NCBI RefSeq assembly: GCF_019752415.1
Contig: NZ_JAIEME010000019.1
Location: forward strand, 1-45,658
DNA: 45,658 nucleotides
Direction: 5' to 3'
Source of the DNA: Nitrosomonas sp.
Lineage (GTDB): Bacteria; Pseudomonadota; Gammaproteobacteria; Burkholderiales; Nitrosomonadaceae
Part shown: piece after piece, positions 8,894 through 18,834 of the stretch
Layout: each line of letters begins with the position of its first letter
Position numbering within the stretch: position 1 is the stretch's first letter
Notes under the pieces: generated by a model
Told to the model about the DNA's origin: nothing
What the model saw: only the letters and a program-made list of their open reading frames with translations
Databases searched by the model: none
Translations under genes and position numbers: made by a program

Positions 8894-9235
8894 ATGCCAA
8901 TTACCTTAACTGAAAATGCCGCAAAGCATATCCAACAGCAACTTGCAAAACGAGGCAAAGGGCTGGCGTTGCGAGTTGGGATTAAAAAATCAGGCTGCTC
9001 AGGATATTCTTATATATTCGACTATGCAGATGAGATCAAATCAGATGATCAATTATTTGAATCCCATAAAACAAAAGTAGTTGTGGATACAAGCAGCTTA
9101 CCCTATATAGATGGCTCTCGAATCGACTTTACCAAGGAGGGCCTCAATAGCTCGTTCAAGTTTATCAATCCTAATACTGATAATACATGCGGCTGTGGCG
9201 ATAGTTTTAGCGTGAAAGAACCTACTAAGATTTGA
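8894..9235 (+). CDS. A-type iron-sulfur carrier (SufA/IscA/ErpA family)
   Basis: A-type carriers receive clusters from the scaffold and hand them to apo-proteins. The 113-residue protein shows the family fold, with SGCSGYSY around Cys35 and a C-terminal TCGCGDSF giving Cys99 and Cys101, the three invariant ligands. It lies between iscR and sufB, which argues for the SufA role, but the sequence alone does not separate SufA, IscA and ErpA. The ATG at 8894 has no strong Shine-Dalgarno sequence. The 216 bases before it hold no obvious terminator or gene. Confidence 0.92.
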   Translation: MPITLTENAAKHIQQQLAKRGKGLALRVGIKKSGCSGYSYIFDYADEIKSDDQLFESHKTKVVVDTSSLPYIDGSRIDFTKEGLNSSFKFINPNTDNTCGCGDSFSVKEPTKI

Positions 9236-9354
9236 CTCAAGGTCATGGTAGTTTCAAATGATTTTTTTCTTTTTAAAAAAACCTGACTTGACTGTTAAGC
9301 AATTTGAAATATCTGTTTAAAAACTAAAGATACTAAAATAAAGGAACAAACCAA

Positions 9355-10791
9355 ATGAGCGCAGTACTGCAAAATCTGGTTAATCAACCATATAAACATG
9401 GCTTCGTTACTGAGATTGAATCCGATATCGCACCCAAAGGACTAAACGAAGATATCATCCGATTAATTTCGACTAAAAAGAATGAACCCGAATGGCTCTT
9501 GTCATTTCGACTAAAAGCCTATCAGAAATGGCTAACAATGAATGAACCAAAATGGCAGAATGTTCATTATCCAAAAATTGATTTTCAGTCAATCAGCTAC
9601 TATTCAGCACCCAAACCAAAGCAAAAACTCGCCAGTATGGATGAAGTTGATCCTGAATTATTGCGCACATTTGAGAAGCTCGGTGTACCCATGCACGAAC
9701 GCGCAGCACTTGCAGGCGTCGCTGTTGATGTCATCTTTGATAGTGTTTCAGTGGCCACTACCTATAAGGAAAAACTTGCTGAAGTAGGTATTATTTTCTG
9801 TTCTATTTCGGAGGCAGTACAAAATCACCCGGAGCTCATCCAAAAATATTTAGGCTCTGTAGTTCCAGTAGGTGATAACTACTTTGCAGCTCTGAATTCT
9901 GCAGTATTTACAGATGGCTCTTTCTGTTTCATACCGAAGGGTGTTAAATGTCCAATGGATTTATCCACCTATTTCCGTATTAACACGGAAGGTTCCGGGC
10001 AATTTGAACGAACCTTGATCATTGCTGAAGAAGGCGCGTCCGTTTGTTACCTTGAGGGTTGCACCGCACCCCGATTTGATACAAATCAGTTGCATGCAGC
10101 AGTTGTTGAATTGATCGCATTAGATAATGCAGATATTAAGTATTCAACAGTTCAGAATTGGTATGCCGGGGATGAGAATGGCGTAGGCGGGATATACAAT
10201 TTTGTAACCAAACGTGGCCTGGCAAAGGGTGTTAATTCAAGAATTTCCTGGACACAGGTAGAAACCGGCTCTGCAATTACCTGGAAATATCCCTCTTGTA
10301 TTTTGCGCGGGGATAATTCTGTCGGTGAATTTTATTCGGTTGCAGTCACTAACAATTATCAACAAGCTGATACCGGCACCAAGATGATTCATCTCGGAAA
10401 AAATACACGTAGCACAATTGTCAGCAAAGGTATCTCAGCGGGTCATTCAAACAGCAGTTATCGCGGCCTGGTACGCATCACGCCAACTGCAGAGGGCGCA
10501 CGCAACTATTCGCAATGTGACTCCATGCTGATTGGCGATCAATCGGGTGCACATACTTTTCCCTACATACAAGTACACAACAACAGCGCAATCGTTGAGC
10601 ATGAAGCTTCTACTTCTAAAATTGGCGAAGATCAGCTTTTTTACTTCTCACAACGCGGCATTGATGCCGAAGAAGCGGTTTCAATGATTATCAACGGGTT
10701 CTGTAAGGATGTGTTTCAGCAATTGCCGATGGAATTCGCTGTTGAAGCCACGAAACTTCTGAGCTTCAAACTGGAGGGAAGTGTCGGATGA
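9355..10791 (+). CDS. sufB: Fe-S cluster assembly scaffold SufB
   Basis: SufB is the core scaffold of the SufBC2D complex on which new Fe-S clusters form. The 478-residue length is typical. Family landmarks are [19 protein letters not shown] in the N-terminal half, the beta-helix core ([40 protein letters not shown]), and the C-terminal [12 protein letters not shown] followed by [18 protein letters not shown]. An A/G-rich AAAGGAAC precedes the start. The stop overlaps the sufC start by ATGA (10788-10791), so translation of the two is coupled. Confidence 0.97.
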   Translation: MSAVLQNLVNQPYKHGFVTEIESDIAPKGLNEDIIRLISTKKNEPEWLLSFRLKAYQKWLTMNEPKWQNVHYPKIDFQSISYYSAPKPKQKLASMDEVDPELLRTFEKLGVPMHERAALAGVAVDVIFDSVSVATTYKEKLAEVGIIFCSISEAVQNHPELIQKYLGSVVPVGDNYFAALNSAVFTDGSFCFIPKGVKCPMDLSTYFRINTEGSGQFERTLIIAEEGASVCYLEGCTAPRFDTNQLHAAVVELIALDNADIKYSTVQNWYAGDENGVGGIYNFVTKRGLAKGVNSRISWTQVETGSAITWKYPSCILRGDNSVGEFYSVAVTNNYQQADTGTKMIHLGKNTRSTIVSKGISAGHSNSSYRGLVRITPTAEGARNYSQCDSMLIGDQSGAHTFPYIQVHNNSAIVEHEASTSKIGEDQLFYFSQRGIDAEEAVSMIINGFCKDVFQQLPMEFAVEATKLLSFKLEGSVG

Positions 10792-11579
10792 TTGATAAAA
10801 ACAGCAGAACCATTCTTTCTGTTCAAGATTTACGCGCCAGTATTAACGGCACCGAGATTCTAAAGGGCATTGATCTTACTGTTAAGAGCGGGGAAATACA
10901 TGCCATTATGGGTTTAAATGGATCAGGCAAAAGTACCTTTGCAAAAGTGTTAGCTGGTCATTCAGCATATCAAATCACCGGCGGATCAGTTCAGTTTGAA
11001 GGCAATAACTTATTAGAGCTGCCACCTGAAGAGCGCGCCCGTGCCGGATTGTTTTTGGCTTTCCAATATCCGATCGAAATTCCGGGCGTTGCTAACACAC
11101 AATTTCTTCGCCTCGCTTACAATACTGTACAAACAAAACGTGGCAAAGAAGAACTGGATCCTCTTGAATTTGACGATTTTGTGCGTGAAAAAATGAAATT
11201 ACTGGAAATGAATCCTGATTTCTTAGATCGCAGCGTTAATGAAGGTTTCTCAGGCGGTGAGAAGAAACGTAACGAAATTTTACAAATGGCATTATTAGAA
11301 CCCACACTGAGCATTCTGGATGAAACAGATTCCGGACTTGACATCGACGCACTTAAAACAGTGGCCAATGGTGTCAATCAAATCGCCAATAAAAACAATG
11401 CAACGATTCTGGTTACGCATTACCAACGCTTACTGGATTATATCGTGCCTGATTTTGTACATGTCATGCAAGCAGGACGCATCGTCATGACGGGCGGTAA
11501 AGAACTGGCATTGGAGCTGGAAACACGCGGTTATGATTGGGTTAATGCAAACAAACCGGTTAACGGAGTAATCGCATGA
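10788..11579 (+). CDS. sufC: Fe-S assembly ATPase SufC
   Basis: SufC is the ABC-type ATPase that drives conformational change in SufBC2D. The 263-residue protein has Walker [10 protein letters not shown] at residues 42-50, the ABC signature FSGGEKK at 154-160, Walker [13 protein letters not shown] at 174-185 and the H-loop VTHYQRLL. SufC proteins characteristically have the [14 protein letters not shown] segment seen here near residue 85. It shares ATGA overlaps with both sufB and sufD, typical of a tightly coupled operon. There is no membrane partner, consistent with a soluble complex. Confidence 0.97.
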   Translation: MIDKNSRTILSVQDLRASINGTEILKGIDLTVKSGEIHAIMGLNGSGKSTFAKVLAGHSAYQITGGSVQFEGNNLLELPPEERARAGLFLAFQYPIEIPGVANTQFLRLAYNTVQTKRGKEELDPLEFDDFVREKMKLLEMNPDFLDRSVNEGFSGGEKKRNEILQMALLEPTLSILDETDSGLDIDALKTVANGVNQIANKNNATILVTHYQRLLDYIVPDFVHVMQAGRIVMTGGKELALELETRGYDWVNANKPVNGVIA

Positions 11580-12877
11580 GTGATCTCGCCAGCACGGATT
11601 ATCTCGGATGTCTGCTTAAGTCTTGCCCGATCAAATCGACCGAATCGTTATCGTGGTTGAGTCAATTACGCGCTCAAGCAATTGATCGTATCAGCACACA
11701 GAAATTGCCAACCCGGCGCGATGAAGAATGGCGTTTTACGGATATATCGCCTATAGCCCACCTACCCTATCAACCGTCACAGCCGGAATGCAATCTGCAT
11801 GCGCATGACATTGAACATTTGAGCTTGAAGGAAGCAAAAAACCGTTTGGTATTTGTTGATGGTCATTATTCTTCAAATTTATCGACCATTTTTGACGCTA
11901 CGGCGCTGGTGATAGGAAACCTGCCGGAATTTGTAGCAACGCACGCATCGACGTTGGAATCGCACTTAGGGCAGCATGTTCAATTTGACAACAACGTATT
12001 TGCAGCATTAAACACAGCCTTCCTACGCGATGGCGCGCTGATCATTGTTCCAAAGAGTATCGCCATTGCTGAGCCAATCCACTTGCTGTTTATTGCAACG
12101 CAGAAAGAAGTAACCAGTTATCCGCGTTGTTTAGTGATTGGCGAAGCAGGAAGCAATGTAACGCTTGTTGAGGATTATGTAGCGCTTCAACAAGCCACTT
12201 ATATCACCAATTCCGTCACAGAAATCAGCTTAGCTGCCAATGCGCAGGCCAAACATATTCGAATCCAGCGTGAAAGCGCACAGGCTTTTCATTTGGCAAA
12301 CTGTGCAGTGTCTCTCGCCCATGCAAGTAATTATCAATCAACCAGTATTTCACTTGGATCGCAGATTTCCCGCTATAACCTGAATGTCCGGTTAACTGAT
12401 GCAGCGGCGGAATGCGTTGTTGATGGATTGACTTTGATTTCAGATCGTCAACTTGCAGATACGCATACCTGCATTGACCATTTAAAACCCAACGGCACCA
12501 GTCGCCAGCATCATAAATGCATTGCCGATGATGCTGCACACGCTGTGTTTAATGGAAAAATCATAGTACACCCACATGCGCAGCAGACGAACTCATCGCA
12601 ATCCAGTCGCAACTTGTTACTCAGCAAGCTGGCGCAAGTAGACACCAAACCGCAACTGGAAATTTTTGCCGATGACGTTAAATGTGCGCACGGCGCAACA
12701 GTCGGACAATTGGATCAAGAAGAGATTTTTTATCTGGAAAGCCGCGGCTTATCTGCAAAAGCCGCACGCAATCTATTAACCTACGCATTTGGCGCTGAAA
12801 TCATCAGTCGTATTCCTGTCACTTCGCTCAGGCAACAATTGGAACAAGCAGTTCTTAATCAGACTCAAAGTAACTAA
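11576..12877 (+). CDS. sufD: Fe-S cluster assembly protein SufD
   Basis: SufD is the SufB paralogue that completes the scaffold and supports iron entry. The 433-residue protein has the N-terminal helical part with [16 protein letters not shown], a low-similarity beta-helix, and the conserved C-terminal block [17 protein letters not shown], which includes the SufD histidine thought to act at the SufB-SufD interface. [11 protein letters not shown] and the helical tail follow. It overlaps sufC by four bases and is two bases from sufS. The central region is divergent, as usual for the family. Confidence 0.95.
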   Translation: MSDLASTDYLGCLLKSCPIKSTESLSWLSQLRAQAIDRISTQKLPTRRDEEWRFTDISPIAHLPYQPSQPECNLHAHDIEHLSLKEAKNRLVFVDGHYSSNLSTIFDATALVIGNLPEFVATHASTLESHLGQHVQFDNNVFAALNTAFLRDGALIIVPKSIAIAEPIHLLFIATQKEVTSYPRCLVIGEAGSNVTLVEDYVALQQATYITNSVTEISLAANAQAKHIRIQRESAQAFHLANCAVSLAHASNYQSTSISLGSQISRYNLNVRLTDAAAECVVDGLTLISDRQLADTHTCIDHLKPNGTSRQHHKCIADDAAHAVFNGKIIVHPHAQQTNSSQSSRNLLLSKLAQVDTKPQLEIFADDVKCAHGATVGQLDQEEIFYLESRGLSAKAARNLLTYAFGAEIISRIPVTSLRQQLEQAVLNQTQSN

Positions 12878-12879
12878 TC

Positions 12880-14142
12880 ATGAACTCAGCCATAGTCTCC
12901 CTGAAACCTGAAATTTCCGCCGATGATTTTGATGCGGAAAAGATTCGCGCCGATTTTCCGATTCTGAAACTTAAAATAGACGGCAAACCGCTTGTCTATC
13001 TCGACAATGCGGCATCCAGTCAAATGCCGCAGCAAGTCATTGATCGCTTGGTGCGCTACCAGACTACGCAACATGCGAATATCAATCGCGCTGTTCACTA
13101 TCTGTCCGAAGTTGCCACAATGGAGTATCACAACGCGCGTTGCAAACTCCAACAGTTCGTCAACGCACGTGAAGATCGAGAAATTATCTTTACCAGCGGC
13201 ACAACCGATTCCATTAATCTGGTCATGCACGGCTATGGGCGCAAGTTCATCAAGGCTGGCGATGAAATCATTCTGACTACTTTGGAGCATCATTCCAATA
13301 TCGTACCCTGGCAAATGCTCGCCAACGAGAAAGGTGCAAAAATTCGTGTCGTTCCGATTAACGACAAAGGTGATCTGGAAGTCGATGAATATGAAAAGCT
13401 GTTTAACGAACGCACCAAGTTTGTTGGTTTAATTCACGTATCGAATGCACTCGGCACCATCAATCCCATCAAGCACATGATTGATTTCGCACATCAACAT
13501 GGCATTCCTGTTCTGATTGATGGCGCACAAGCAGCTCAGCATATCATTATTGATGTACAAGCACTCGATTGCGATTTTTATGCCTTTTCTGCGCATAAAC
13601 TTTGCGGTCCAACCGGTGTGGGCATACTCTACGGAAAGGCAGCTTTACTGGAATCCATGCAGCCTTTTAAAGGCGGTGGCGATATGATTGCTTCGGTCAC
13701 TTTTGAAGAAACACTCTACAATACCATTCCACATAAATTTGAGGCAGGCACTCCGCCTATTGCCGCTGCGATTGGCTTTGGTGCTGCTGTTGATTATTTG
13801 GCGGCTATTGGTATCGAGCGTATAGCCGCATATGAGTTATCCTTACTTAATTATGCGACGGAGCGCTTGAACGATATTCCAGGTGTCAAGATCATTGGCA
13901 CAGCGGCAGAAAAAACAGCCGTCATTTCATTTACGATCGACGGCATTCATCCGCATGATATCGGCACGATTCTCAATCAGGATGGTATTGCCGTTCGCAC
14001 AGGACATCACTGTGCTCAGCCTGTGATGCAACATTTTAATGTACCGGCTACTTCTCGTGCTTCATTTGCCTTCTACAATAAAAAAACAGAAGTAGATGCC
14101 TTAGTCGCTGGCATTAAAAACGTCCAAAAGGTTTTTTTATAA
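12880..14142 (+). CDS. sufS: Type II cysteine desulfurase SufS
   Basis: SufS is a pyridoxal-phosphate enzyme that removes sulfur from cysteine and passes it to a transfer protein. In this 420-residue protein the PLP lysine is Lys240 in SAHKLCGPTGVG, and the persulfide cysteine is Cys378 in RTGHHCAQP. The short active-site loop around this cysteine marks group II enzymes. EHHSNIVPW and IDGAQAAQH complete the cofactor site. The final TAA overlaps the sufU ATG by one base, so desulfurase and acceptor are translationally linked. No SufE gene is present in the window. Confidence 0.96.
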   Translation: MNSAIVSLKPEISADDFDAEKIRADFPILKLKIDGKPLVYLDNAASSQMPQQVIDRLVRYQTTQHANINRAVHYLSEVATMEYHNARCKLQQFVNAREDREIIFTSGTTDSINLVMHGYGRKFIKAGDEIILTTLEHHSNIVPWQMLANEKGAKIRVVPINDKGDLEVDEYEKLFNERTKFVGLIHVSNALGTINPIKHMIDFAHQHGIPVLIDGAQAAQHIIIDVQALDCDFYAFSAHKLCGPTGVGILYGKAALLESMQPFKGGGDMIASVTFEETLYNTIPHKFEAGTPPIAAAIGFGAAVDYLAAIGIERIAAYELSLLNYATERLNDIPGVKIIGTAAEKTAVISFTIDGIHPHDIGTILNQDGIAVRTGHHCAQPVMQHFNVPATSRASFAFYNKKTEVDALVAGIKNVQKVFL

Positions 14143-14624
14143 TGCACACAAACTCACTGTATCAGGAAGTCATACTTGACCATAACCGTAAACCGCGTAA
14201 TTATGGAAAATTGGATCACGCTAACCATCAGGCAGTTGGCCATAATCCCTTATGTGGTGATCGTTTGGATATTACCCTGCAACTTGAAAATGATCAGATT
14301 ACTGACATTGCTTTTCAAGGTGAGTCCTGCGCAATTTGCAAGGCTTCCGCCTCAATGATGACAGCAACTGTTAAAGGAAAATCTCGTCTAGATGCAGAAA
14401 CACTCATTCATGAGTTTCGTGAATTAGCGACTGGAAAATTGGATACTACTCACCCGCATCACCTTGGACGCTTGACAGTTTTTTCGGGCATACGTGATCT
14501 GCCAACACGCGTGAAATGTGCAATCTTACCGTGGCATACCCTGCATGCCGCGCTCAACTCGATTGCCAGCACATCAACTGAAGCAAATCATGATTCAGCG
14601 CACGCGATATCGAGTAAGTCCTAA
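14142..14624 (+). CDS. sufU: SufU-type sulfur acceptor / IscU-like protein
   Basis: The protein belongs to the IscU/NifU N-terminal superfamily. Conserved residues are Cys38 and Asp40 in NPLCGDRLD, Cys63 in GESCAICKAS, and Cys126 in RVKCAILPW. The long insert between the second and third cysteines (residues about 80-120) is the feature that separates SufU from IscU. In Gram-positive bacteria SufU is a zinc protein that accepts sulfur from SufS; by position the same role is inferred here, replacing SufE. Cys66 is an extra cysteine. The 160-residue length includes a Ser/Ala-rich tail of about 20 residues. Confidence 0.9.
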   Translation: MHTNSLYQEVILDHNRKPRNYGKLDHANHQAVGHNPLCGDRLDITLQLENDQITDIAFQGESCAICKASASMMTATVKGKSRLDAETLIHEFRELATGKLDTTHPHHLGRLTVFSGIRDLPTRVKCAILPWHTLHAALNSIASTSTEANHDSAHAISSKS

Positions 14625-14731
14625 TTGATTCAGTAGCATACTAAGTCAAATCACATCAGTGATCCTGGCATATATGCCCAAACAACTTTCCTGAAAAATA
14701 ATTGCATACTCAGTATTGATAAAAAAATAAA

Positions 14732-15292
14732 ATGCCAAAAATTGCTGATATTGAAGGAACGCCTAACAAAAATGCATTGAAATTCATCCTCAAAGAACCG
14801 CTGACCTGGGGAATTGCACGATCGTACGATAACGCTGAAGCTGCTCAAGATGATCCCCTGGCTGCTGCATTATTCGAAATTGATCATGTTACAAATGTTT
14901 TTTATATCGATCATTGGATCACGGTTACCCAAGATGGGGAGGCTAATTGGCAAGACTTGGCACGTGAAATTGCCGACCCTATCCGGGCAGCACCAGCCGC
15001 CTCGGCGCAATCTGCCGAAACGGTAGCCGCTGCCAGCAATGTACTCGCTGATTTAAGCCCTGAAGATCAGCTGCGCCTGGAAAAAATCAATGTCTTACTG
15101 GATGAGGAAGTACGGCCGTACCTGCAACACGATGGTGGTGATTTGCATATCTTAGGGCTCGATGGCAATATCTTGCGTATCCACTATCAGGGCGCTTGTG
15201 GCACTTGCCCCAGCTCCATTTCCGGTACGCTGAGGGGGATTGAGAATATGTTAAAAACCATCGAACCGGATATACAAGTGATTGCCAGCTAA
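14732..15292 (+). CDS. Nfu-type Fe-S carrier (Nfu N-terminal domain plus NifU C-terminal domain)
   Basis: This 186-residue protein probably carries a [4Fe-4S] cluster between two subunits and delivers it to client enzymes. The N-terminal 85 or so residues (TPNKNALKFILKEPL, FEIDHVTNVFYIDHWITVT) are the Nfu/scaffold N domain. An Ala-rich linker follows. The NifU domain (VRPYLQHDGGDLHILGL) has its CxxC at Cys156 and Cys159 in GACGTCPSS. It lies 107 bases after sufU and just before a strong terminator, so it probably closes the suf transcription unit. Confidence 0.93.
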   Translation: MPKIADIEGTPNKNALKFILKEPLTWGIARSYDNAEAAQDDPLAAALFEIDHVTNVFYIDHWITVTQDGEANWQDLAREIADPIRAAPAASAQSAETVAAASNVLADLSPEDQLRLEKINVLLDEEVRPYLQHDGGDLHILGLDGNILRIHYQGACGTCPSSISGTLRGIENMLKTIEPDIQVIAS

Positions 15293-15301
15293 CAACCCAA
15301 T

Positions 15302-15329
15302 AAAAAAGGTGGCTATCGCCACCTTTTTT
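15302..15329. terminator. Bidirectional rho-independent terminator between the suf operon and efp
   Basis: A perfect 12-base-pair stem, AAAAAAGGTGGC (15302-15313) and GCCACCTTTTTT (15318-15329), closes on the loop TATC. The A-tract and T-tract make it work in both directions, for the plus-strand suf/nfu genes and the minus-strand earP-efp genes that converge here. Confidence 0.92.
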
Positions 15330-15343
15330 AATTTGATCAAGCA

Positions 15344-15907
15344 TCAAACACGCTTTCTGAATTCATTGTTGTGTGGATCAATTTCAATTTTGTCACCAAT
15401 TTCTACAAAAGCAGCTACCGGAATTTCAAACCCTGTCCCAACCAAACGTGCTGGTTTCATGATCTTACCCGTTGTATCGCCCCTCACTGCGGGTTCGGTG
15501 TATTCAACTTCGCGCACAATTGTGTTAGGTAATTCAACGGATATGGCTTTATCTTCATAAAAAGTTACCTGACAAACATCTTCCATACCATCGATCAGAT
15601 AATTCAAAACATCCGGCATATTGTCAGCCTCCACTTCAACCTGGTTATACTCGGCATCCATAAAAACGTATAGCGGGTCTGCAAAATAGCTGTAGGTGCA
15701 CTCTTTACGATCCAGAACAACCAAATCGAATTTTTCATCCGCTTTGTATACGGTTTCCATCGTGGTACTGGAAAACAAATTTTTTAGTTTCATCTTAACC
15801 ACAGAAGCGTTACGGCCAGACTTGGTAAATTCTGCCCGCTGCACGACCATGGGATCATTACCGACCATCACGACATTACCCGAGCGTAGTTCCATTGCCG
15901 TTTTCAT
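15344..15907 (-). CDS. efp: Translation elongation factor P, arginine (EarP-dependent) type
   Basis: EF-P enters the ribosomal E site and rescues ribosomes stalled at polyproline. The 187-residue protein has the KOW-like N-domain and two OB domains, with the C-terminal [12 protein letters not shown]. The tip loop reads FTKSGRNAS, placing Arg32 where E. coli has the beta-lysylated Lys34. This is the form that EarP modifies with rhamnose, and earP lies directly upstream on the same strand, 78 bases away. The ATG at 15907 gives the standard start. Confidence 0.97.
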   Translation of the reverse strand: MKTAMELRSGNVVMVGNDPMVVQRAEFTKSGRNASVVKMKLKNLFSSTTMETVYKADEKFDLVVLDRKECTYSYFADPLYVFMDAEYNQVEVEADNMPDVLNYLIDGMEDVCQVTFYEDKAISVELPNTIVREVEYTEPAVRGDTTGKIMKPARLVGTGFEIPVAAFVEIGDKIEIDPHNNEFRKRV

Positions 15908-15939
15908 ATTTCAATTCCAAAATTAAGTTATAAGCAAGA

Positions 15940-15969
15940 TTGATGTTGCTCTAGAGCAGTAAACATCAA
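15940..15969. repeat. Hairpin-forming inverted repeat between earP and efp
   Basis: TTGATGTT at 15940-15947 pairs with AACATCAA at 15962-15969. Inside lies the palindrome GCTCTAGAGC (15948-15957), so an extended stem with a four-base bulge is possible. There is no T-run, so it is not a standard terminator. It falls in the efp leader and might be an operator or an RNA processing site; this is inference. Confidence 0.45.
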
Positions 15970-15985
15970 ATTCATAAACGATAAA

Positions 15986-17122
15986 TTATAGCCGATTTTC
16001 AGCAAACTGCACCAGACTGGATGCTAAATCAACCTGTTCCAATAATTGTCTAACCCAGCGCTTATTGTGTTGCGTGATAGATTCCCGAAAAAATAAGAAG
16101 TTCAACCAAATAGTGCTGTTTATTTCGTACCTGCCACTCCAGCAGGCCCATATCTCACGAACTGCACCTGTCATATCTTCCGGCATATTTGCGGTATATA
16201 GTTCAAGAAACGCATCCAACTTCTTCCAATGCGTGCCTTCTGTTTGGGGGTAAATATTCCAGACAAATGGATTACCTGCCCATTGCGCGCGCACAAAGGA
16301 ATCTTCACCGCGCACAAAATTAAAATCACAACTCCAAAGTAACCGGTCATAATCAGTCTGCTCCATAAATGGAATAATCCGGACGGTTAATTGCCCATGC
16401 TGAATCAACTTCCCGGTCTGTGATAATGAATTGTTTAGTTGAGACGCTATGTTTCCAGCCACACTCCCCTCTGGAACAATTAACAAAACCGGCTTTGAAG
16501 ACTCAGACAATACTCGAATAAGTTTAGTGACCGGCGCAGTGTCATAACAAAAAAGTGAAATGCGTATTTCATCCGGTTTTCGCGCCAACAAATCTTTACG
16601 CTGCAAAAATGCACGCTCTGCTGTTGGGCTAAAAGTACTTCGTCGCGCGATTAAATTCTTTTCGCGCAATAATCCACCGGTACCTTGCACAAAACCAGGG
16701 AAAAAGAATGTTTTAACTAGAGGAAGGCGTGGGTGTGGCGATGGCAGACCATGACATTGAACCACCCAAGGTTCAGCACTGAGATATTCCAGATTAATCC
16801 AAACCGGTTGTTTTTTTCTCTGTAACAGCGCCGCCACATAAACATCTGGCAATTCACAAGCGAATGCTTCGATTACAACTTCAGCTGGTTCAACTTCGAC
16901 GGATATGTACTGCCAATGACAGATTTCAACACCCTGCACTACTTGCTGTTGAATCTCTGGATTAACATCCGGTGCTACACAGGAAAAGCTGGTCAGATCA
17001 TCAACCCAAAGCCGTACCACCTGATGATGATCTTGTGTTAATTGCCGTGCCAGACGCCAACACACGCCAATGTCACCAAAGTTATCGATAATCGTACAAA
17101 AAATATCCCACTGGCGTTGCAT
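15986..17122 (-). CDS. earP: EF-P arginine rhamnosyltransferase EarP (DUF2331)
   Basis: EarP transfers rhamnose from dTDP-beta-L-rhamnose to Arg32 of EF-P. The 378-residue GT-B fold protein starts WDIFCTIIDNFGDIGVCWRL; Asp13 and Asp17 fall at the positions known as essential in Pseudomonas EarP. The C-terminal donor-site block FVRGEDSFVRAQWAGNPFVW and IYPQTEGTHWKKLD is clear. It is followed on the same strand by efp carrying the matching Arg32, which is strong support for both calls. No dTDP-rhamnose genes are in the window. Confidence 0.96.
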   Translation of the reverse strand: MQRQWDIFCTIIDNFGDIGVCWRLARQLTQDHHQVVRLWVDDLTSFSCVAPDVNPEIQQQVVQGVEICHWQYISVEVEPAEVVIEAFACELPDVYVAALLQRKKQPVWINLEYLSAEPWVVQCHGLPSPHPRLPLVKTFFFPGFVQGTGGLLREKNLIARRSTFSPTAERAFLQRKDLLARKPDEIRISLFCYDTAPVTKLIRVLSESSKPVLLIVPEGSVAGNIASQLNNSLSQTGKLIQHGQLTVRIIPFMEQTDYDRLLWSCDFNFVRGEDSFVRAQWAGNPFVWNIYPQTEGTHWKKLDAFLELYTANMPEDMTGAVREIWACWSGRYEINSTIWLNFLFFRESITQHNKRWVRQLLEQVDLASSLVQFAENRL

Positions 17123-17218
17123 AGCATTTTAAGGAGATAACGTTAGTGATTGGTTACTTTAACCAAAAGCAGAAGAATTATGATGTTTTGAAAAGTCAGA
17201 CTCAACGGAAAAATTAGT

Positions 17219-18001
17219 CTATTGATCGTTTCCTTTCAGAATACTATTTTTTTGCTGTTCAAATTCCTGTTCCGTAAGTATGCCTTTGTCTCTTAATTGC
17301 TCTAAGCGCTCTAGTGCTGCAATTTGATCATATTGCTGCGATTCTGCCTTGGGGGCACAAGAATCTGGCTCATTGGGTACAAAAGACCGTGCTTTTGTTA
17401 ATCCGAGAAATTTTCCAATTTTAGAGAGCAATAGCTTAATTAAAATCCATAATTTAGGTAAAAACCAAATCGAAAAACCAAAGAAAATAACAAACAAAAC
17501 AAGAAAGATCTCTGGATGTTTTAATGCTGCCCACATTCCCGACAGCACTAGCAAGTCGCCTCCAATGGAGGCCGACCAATTCGTAAATGGTTCTGGGGAT
17601 GTATTAAGTAACAGCCGTGTACCTGTCTTGGTGGCGTGGCTCGTTGCAGCTACGCCACCTCCCAGAATACCTGCTGCTATCTCGAGCGCTGGCGTCACAT
17701 CGCCAACTGCGCCTGCTGCCAGCATGGCGCCAGCCGGAATACGAACAAATGTTTGAATAGTATCCCACACGGAATCCATGCCCGGTATCTTATCCATAAA
17801 AAATTCTATAAAATACATCACACCGGCTGCCGCAATCACCAAGGGGTCTTCCAATACCGATAATTCTGCAGGCAAATCGATATGACCTGTTGAGCCACCC
17901 CAGCCTAGCACCAGTAACACAGCATACAGATTAATGCCACTTGCCCAGGAAGCACCCATCATTAATGCAATAGTTGCTAATAGCGCTTCATAATTTTCCA
18001 T
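17219..18001 (-). CDS. DUF4126 membrane protein with C-terminal SHOCT motif
   Basis: This 260-residue protein begins with a DUF4126 domain: glycine- and alanine-rich hydrophobic segments, including ASGINLYAVLLVLGWGG, a region around MDKIPGMDSVWDTIQTFVRIPAGA, and AAGILGGGVAATSHATKTGTRL. A further strong membrane segment (PEIFLVLFVIFFGFSIWFL, about residues 163-181) follows. The last 35 residues, with LEQLRDKGILTEQEFEQQK, are a SHOCT motif, a short helical hairpin often at the ends of membrane proteins. The function of DUF4126 is not known to me. Neighbours (earP, universal stress protein) give no clear hint. Confidence 0.85.
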   Translation of the reverse strand: MENYEALLATIALMMGASWASGINLYAVLLVLGWGGSTGHIDLPAELSVLEDPLVIAAAGVMYFIEFFMDKIPGMDSVWDTIQTFVRIPAGAMLAAGAVGDVTPALEIAAGILGGGVAATSHATKTGTRLLLNTSPEPFTNWSASIGGDLLVLSGMWAALKHPEIFLVLFVIFFGFSIWFLPKLWILIKLLLSKIGKFLGLTKARSFVPNEPDSCAPKAESQQYDQIAALERLEQLRDKGILTEQEFEQQKNSILKGNDQ

Positions 18002-18091
18002 GTTCTAATTTTATTATTAAAAGAATTAACTATTTAACCGCAAACATATTGCTTCATTAAGTCATAGCCGTCTTTGCACATCAAGACATCA

Positions 18092-18538
18092 TCAGACATC
18101 AACTCCGCGAGCCAGAAGAATCGGAATATGTGCTGTTCGTACCACGCCTTCCGCAATACTGCCAAATAACATACGGCTAAAACCAGATCGGCCATGCGTT
18201 CCGATGATGATCAAATCTGACCGGTTATTCTTAGCTTCAGTAACAATAACACTGGCAATACGCTCCCCTTGCGTTTCAAGTAACTTTATTTCAGCTGCGA
18301 CTCCGGCCTGTTTAAATTTCTTTTGCGCTTGCGCCAGTATTTTTTCACCAATTCCTCTCATGGCTTGGATTAGCTCCGCATAGTTTAGATAATCTTCATT
18401 GTCGAAATACCAGATATCTTCTAATACATGGACCACTTCCACTTGTGCATTGTGCTGTTGTGCAAATTTAATGGCTTCATCCAGTGCTCGCTCAGATGTA
18501 GCACTACCATCAATGGGTACCAAAATTCTCTGATACAT
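18092..18538 (-). CDS. Universal stress protein, UspA family
   Basis: A single-domain Usp of 148 residues. It begins MYQRILVPIDGSATSERAL and ends with the ATP-binding pattern GTHGRSGFSRMLFGS followed by VVRTAHIPILLAR, matching the G-x2-G-x9-G-(S/T) motif of ATP-binding Usp proteins. Such proteins support survival under starvation and redox stress; the specific role here is unknown. It stands alone between the DUF4126 gene and a divergent lipoprotein gene. Confidence 0.92.
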   Translation of the reverse strand: MYQRILVPIDGSATSERALDEAIKFAQQHNAQVEVVHVLEDIWYFDNEDYLNYAELIQAMRGIGEKILAQAQKKFKQAGVAAEIKLLETQGERIASVIVTEAKNNRSDLIIIGTHGRSGFSRMLFGSIAEGVVRTAHIPILLARGVDV

Positions 18539-18834
18539 GACACCCTCACATAAATAATGTGTTCAAGAACTTCGTTGAAATGAAAAAGTCTCTTAGCAGA
18601 CTTCTAATTGACATATCTTCGTCCAATACTGTCGAGTATGGTAGAAAAATTACAATAATTCCTACAAATCATTACTACGCTGATGATGAATTGATTTATC
18701 ATCTAAAACAACTCCAAGTTATCAATATTACGCGTCGCTTAATTGTTTGGAAAATTAAATAATTCTTGGGTACATTTTGTTTCTTTCGATCTTCTCTGTT
18801 TTTCAACTTAATTAATCGGATTATAAAAGATTCA

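Noticed and set aside
18559-18762. 67-codon plus-strand frame between the stress protein and the lipoprotein
   Set aside because: No ribosome site and no protein-like pattern; the region is better explained as the divergent promoter space.
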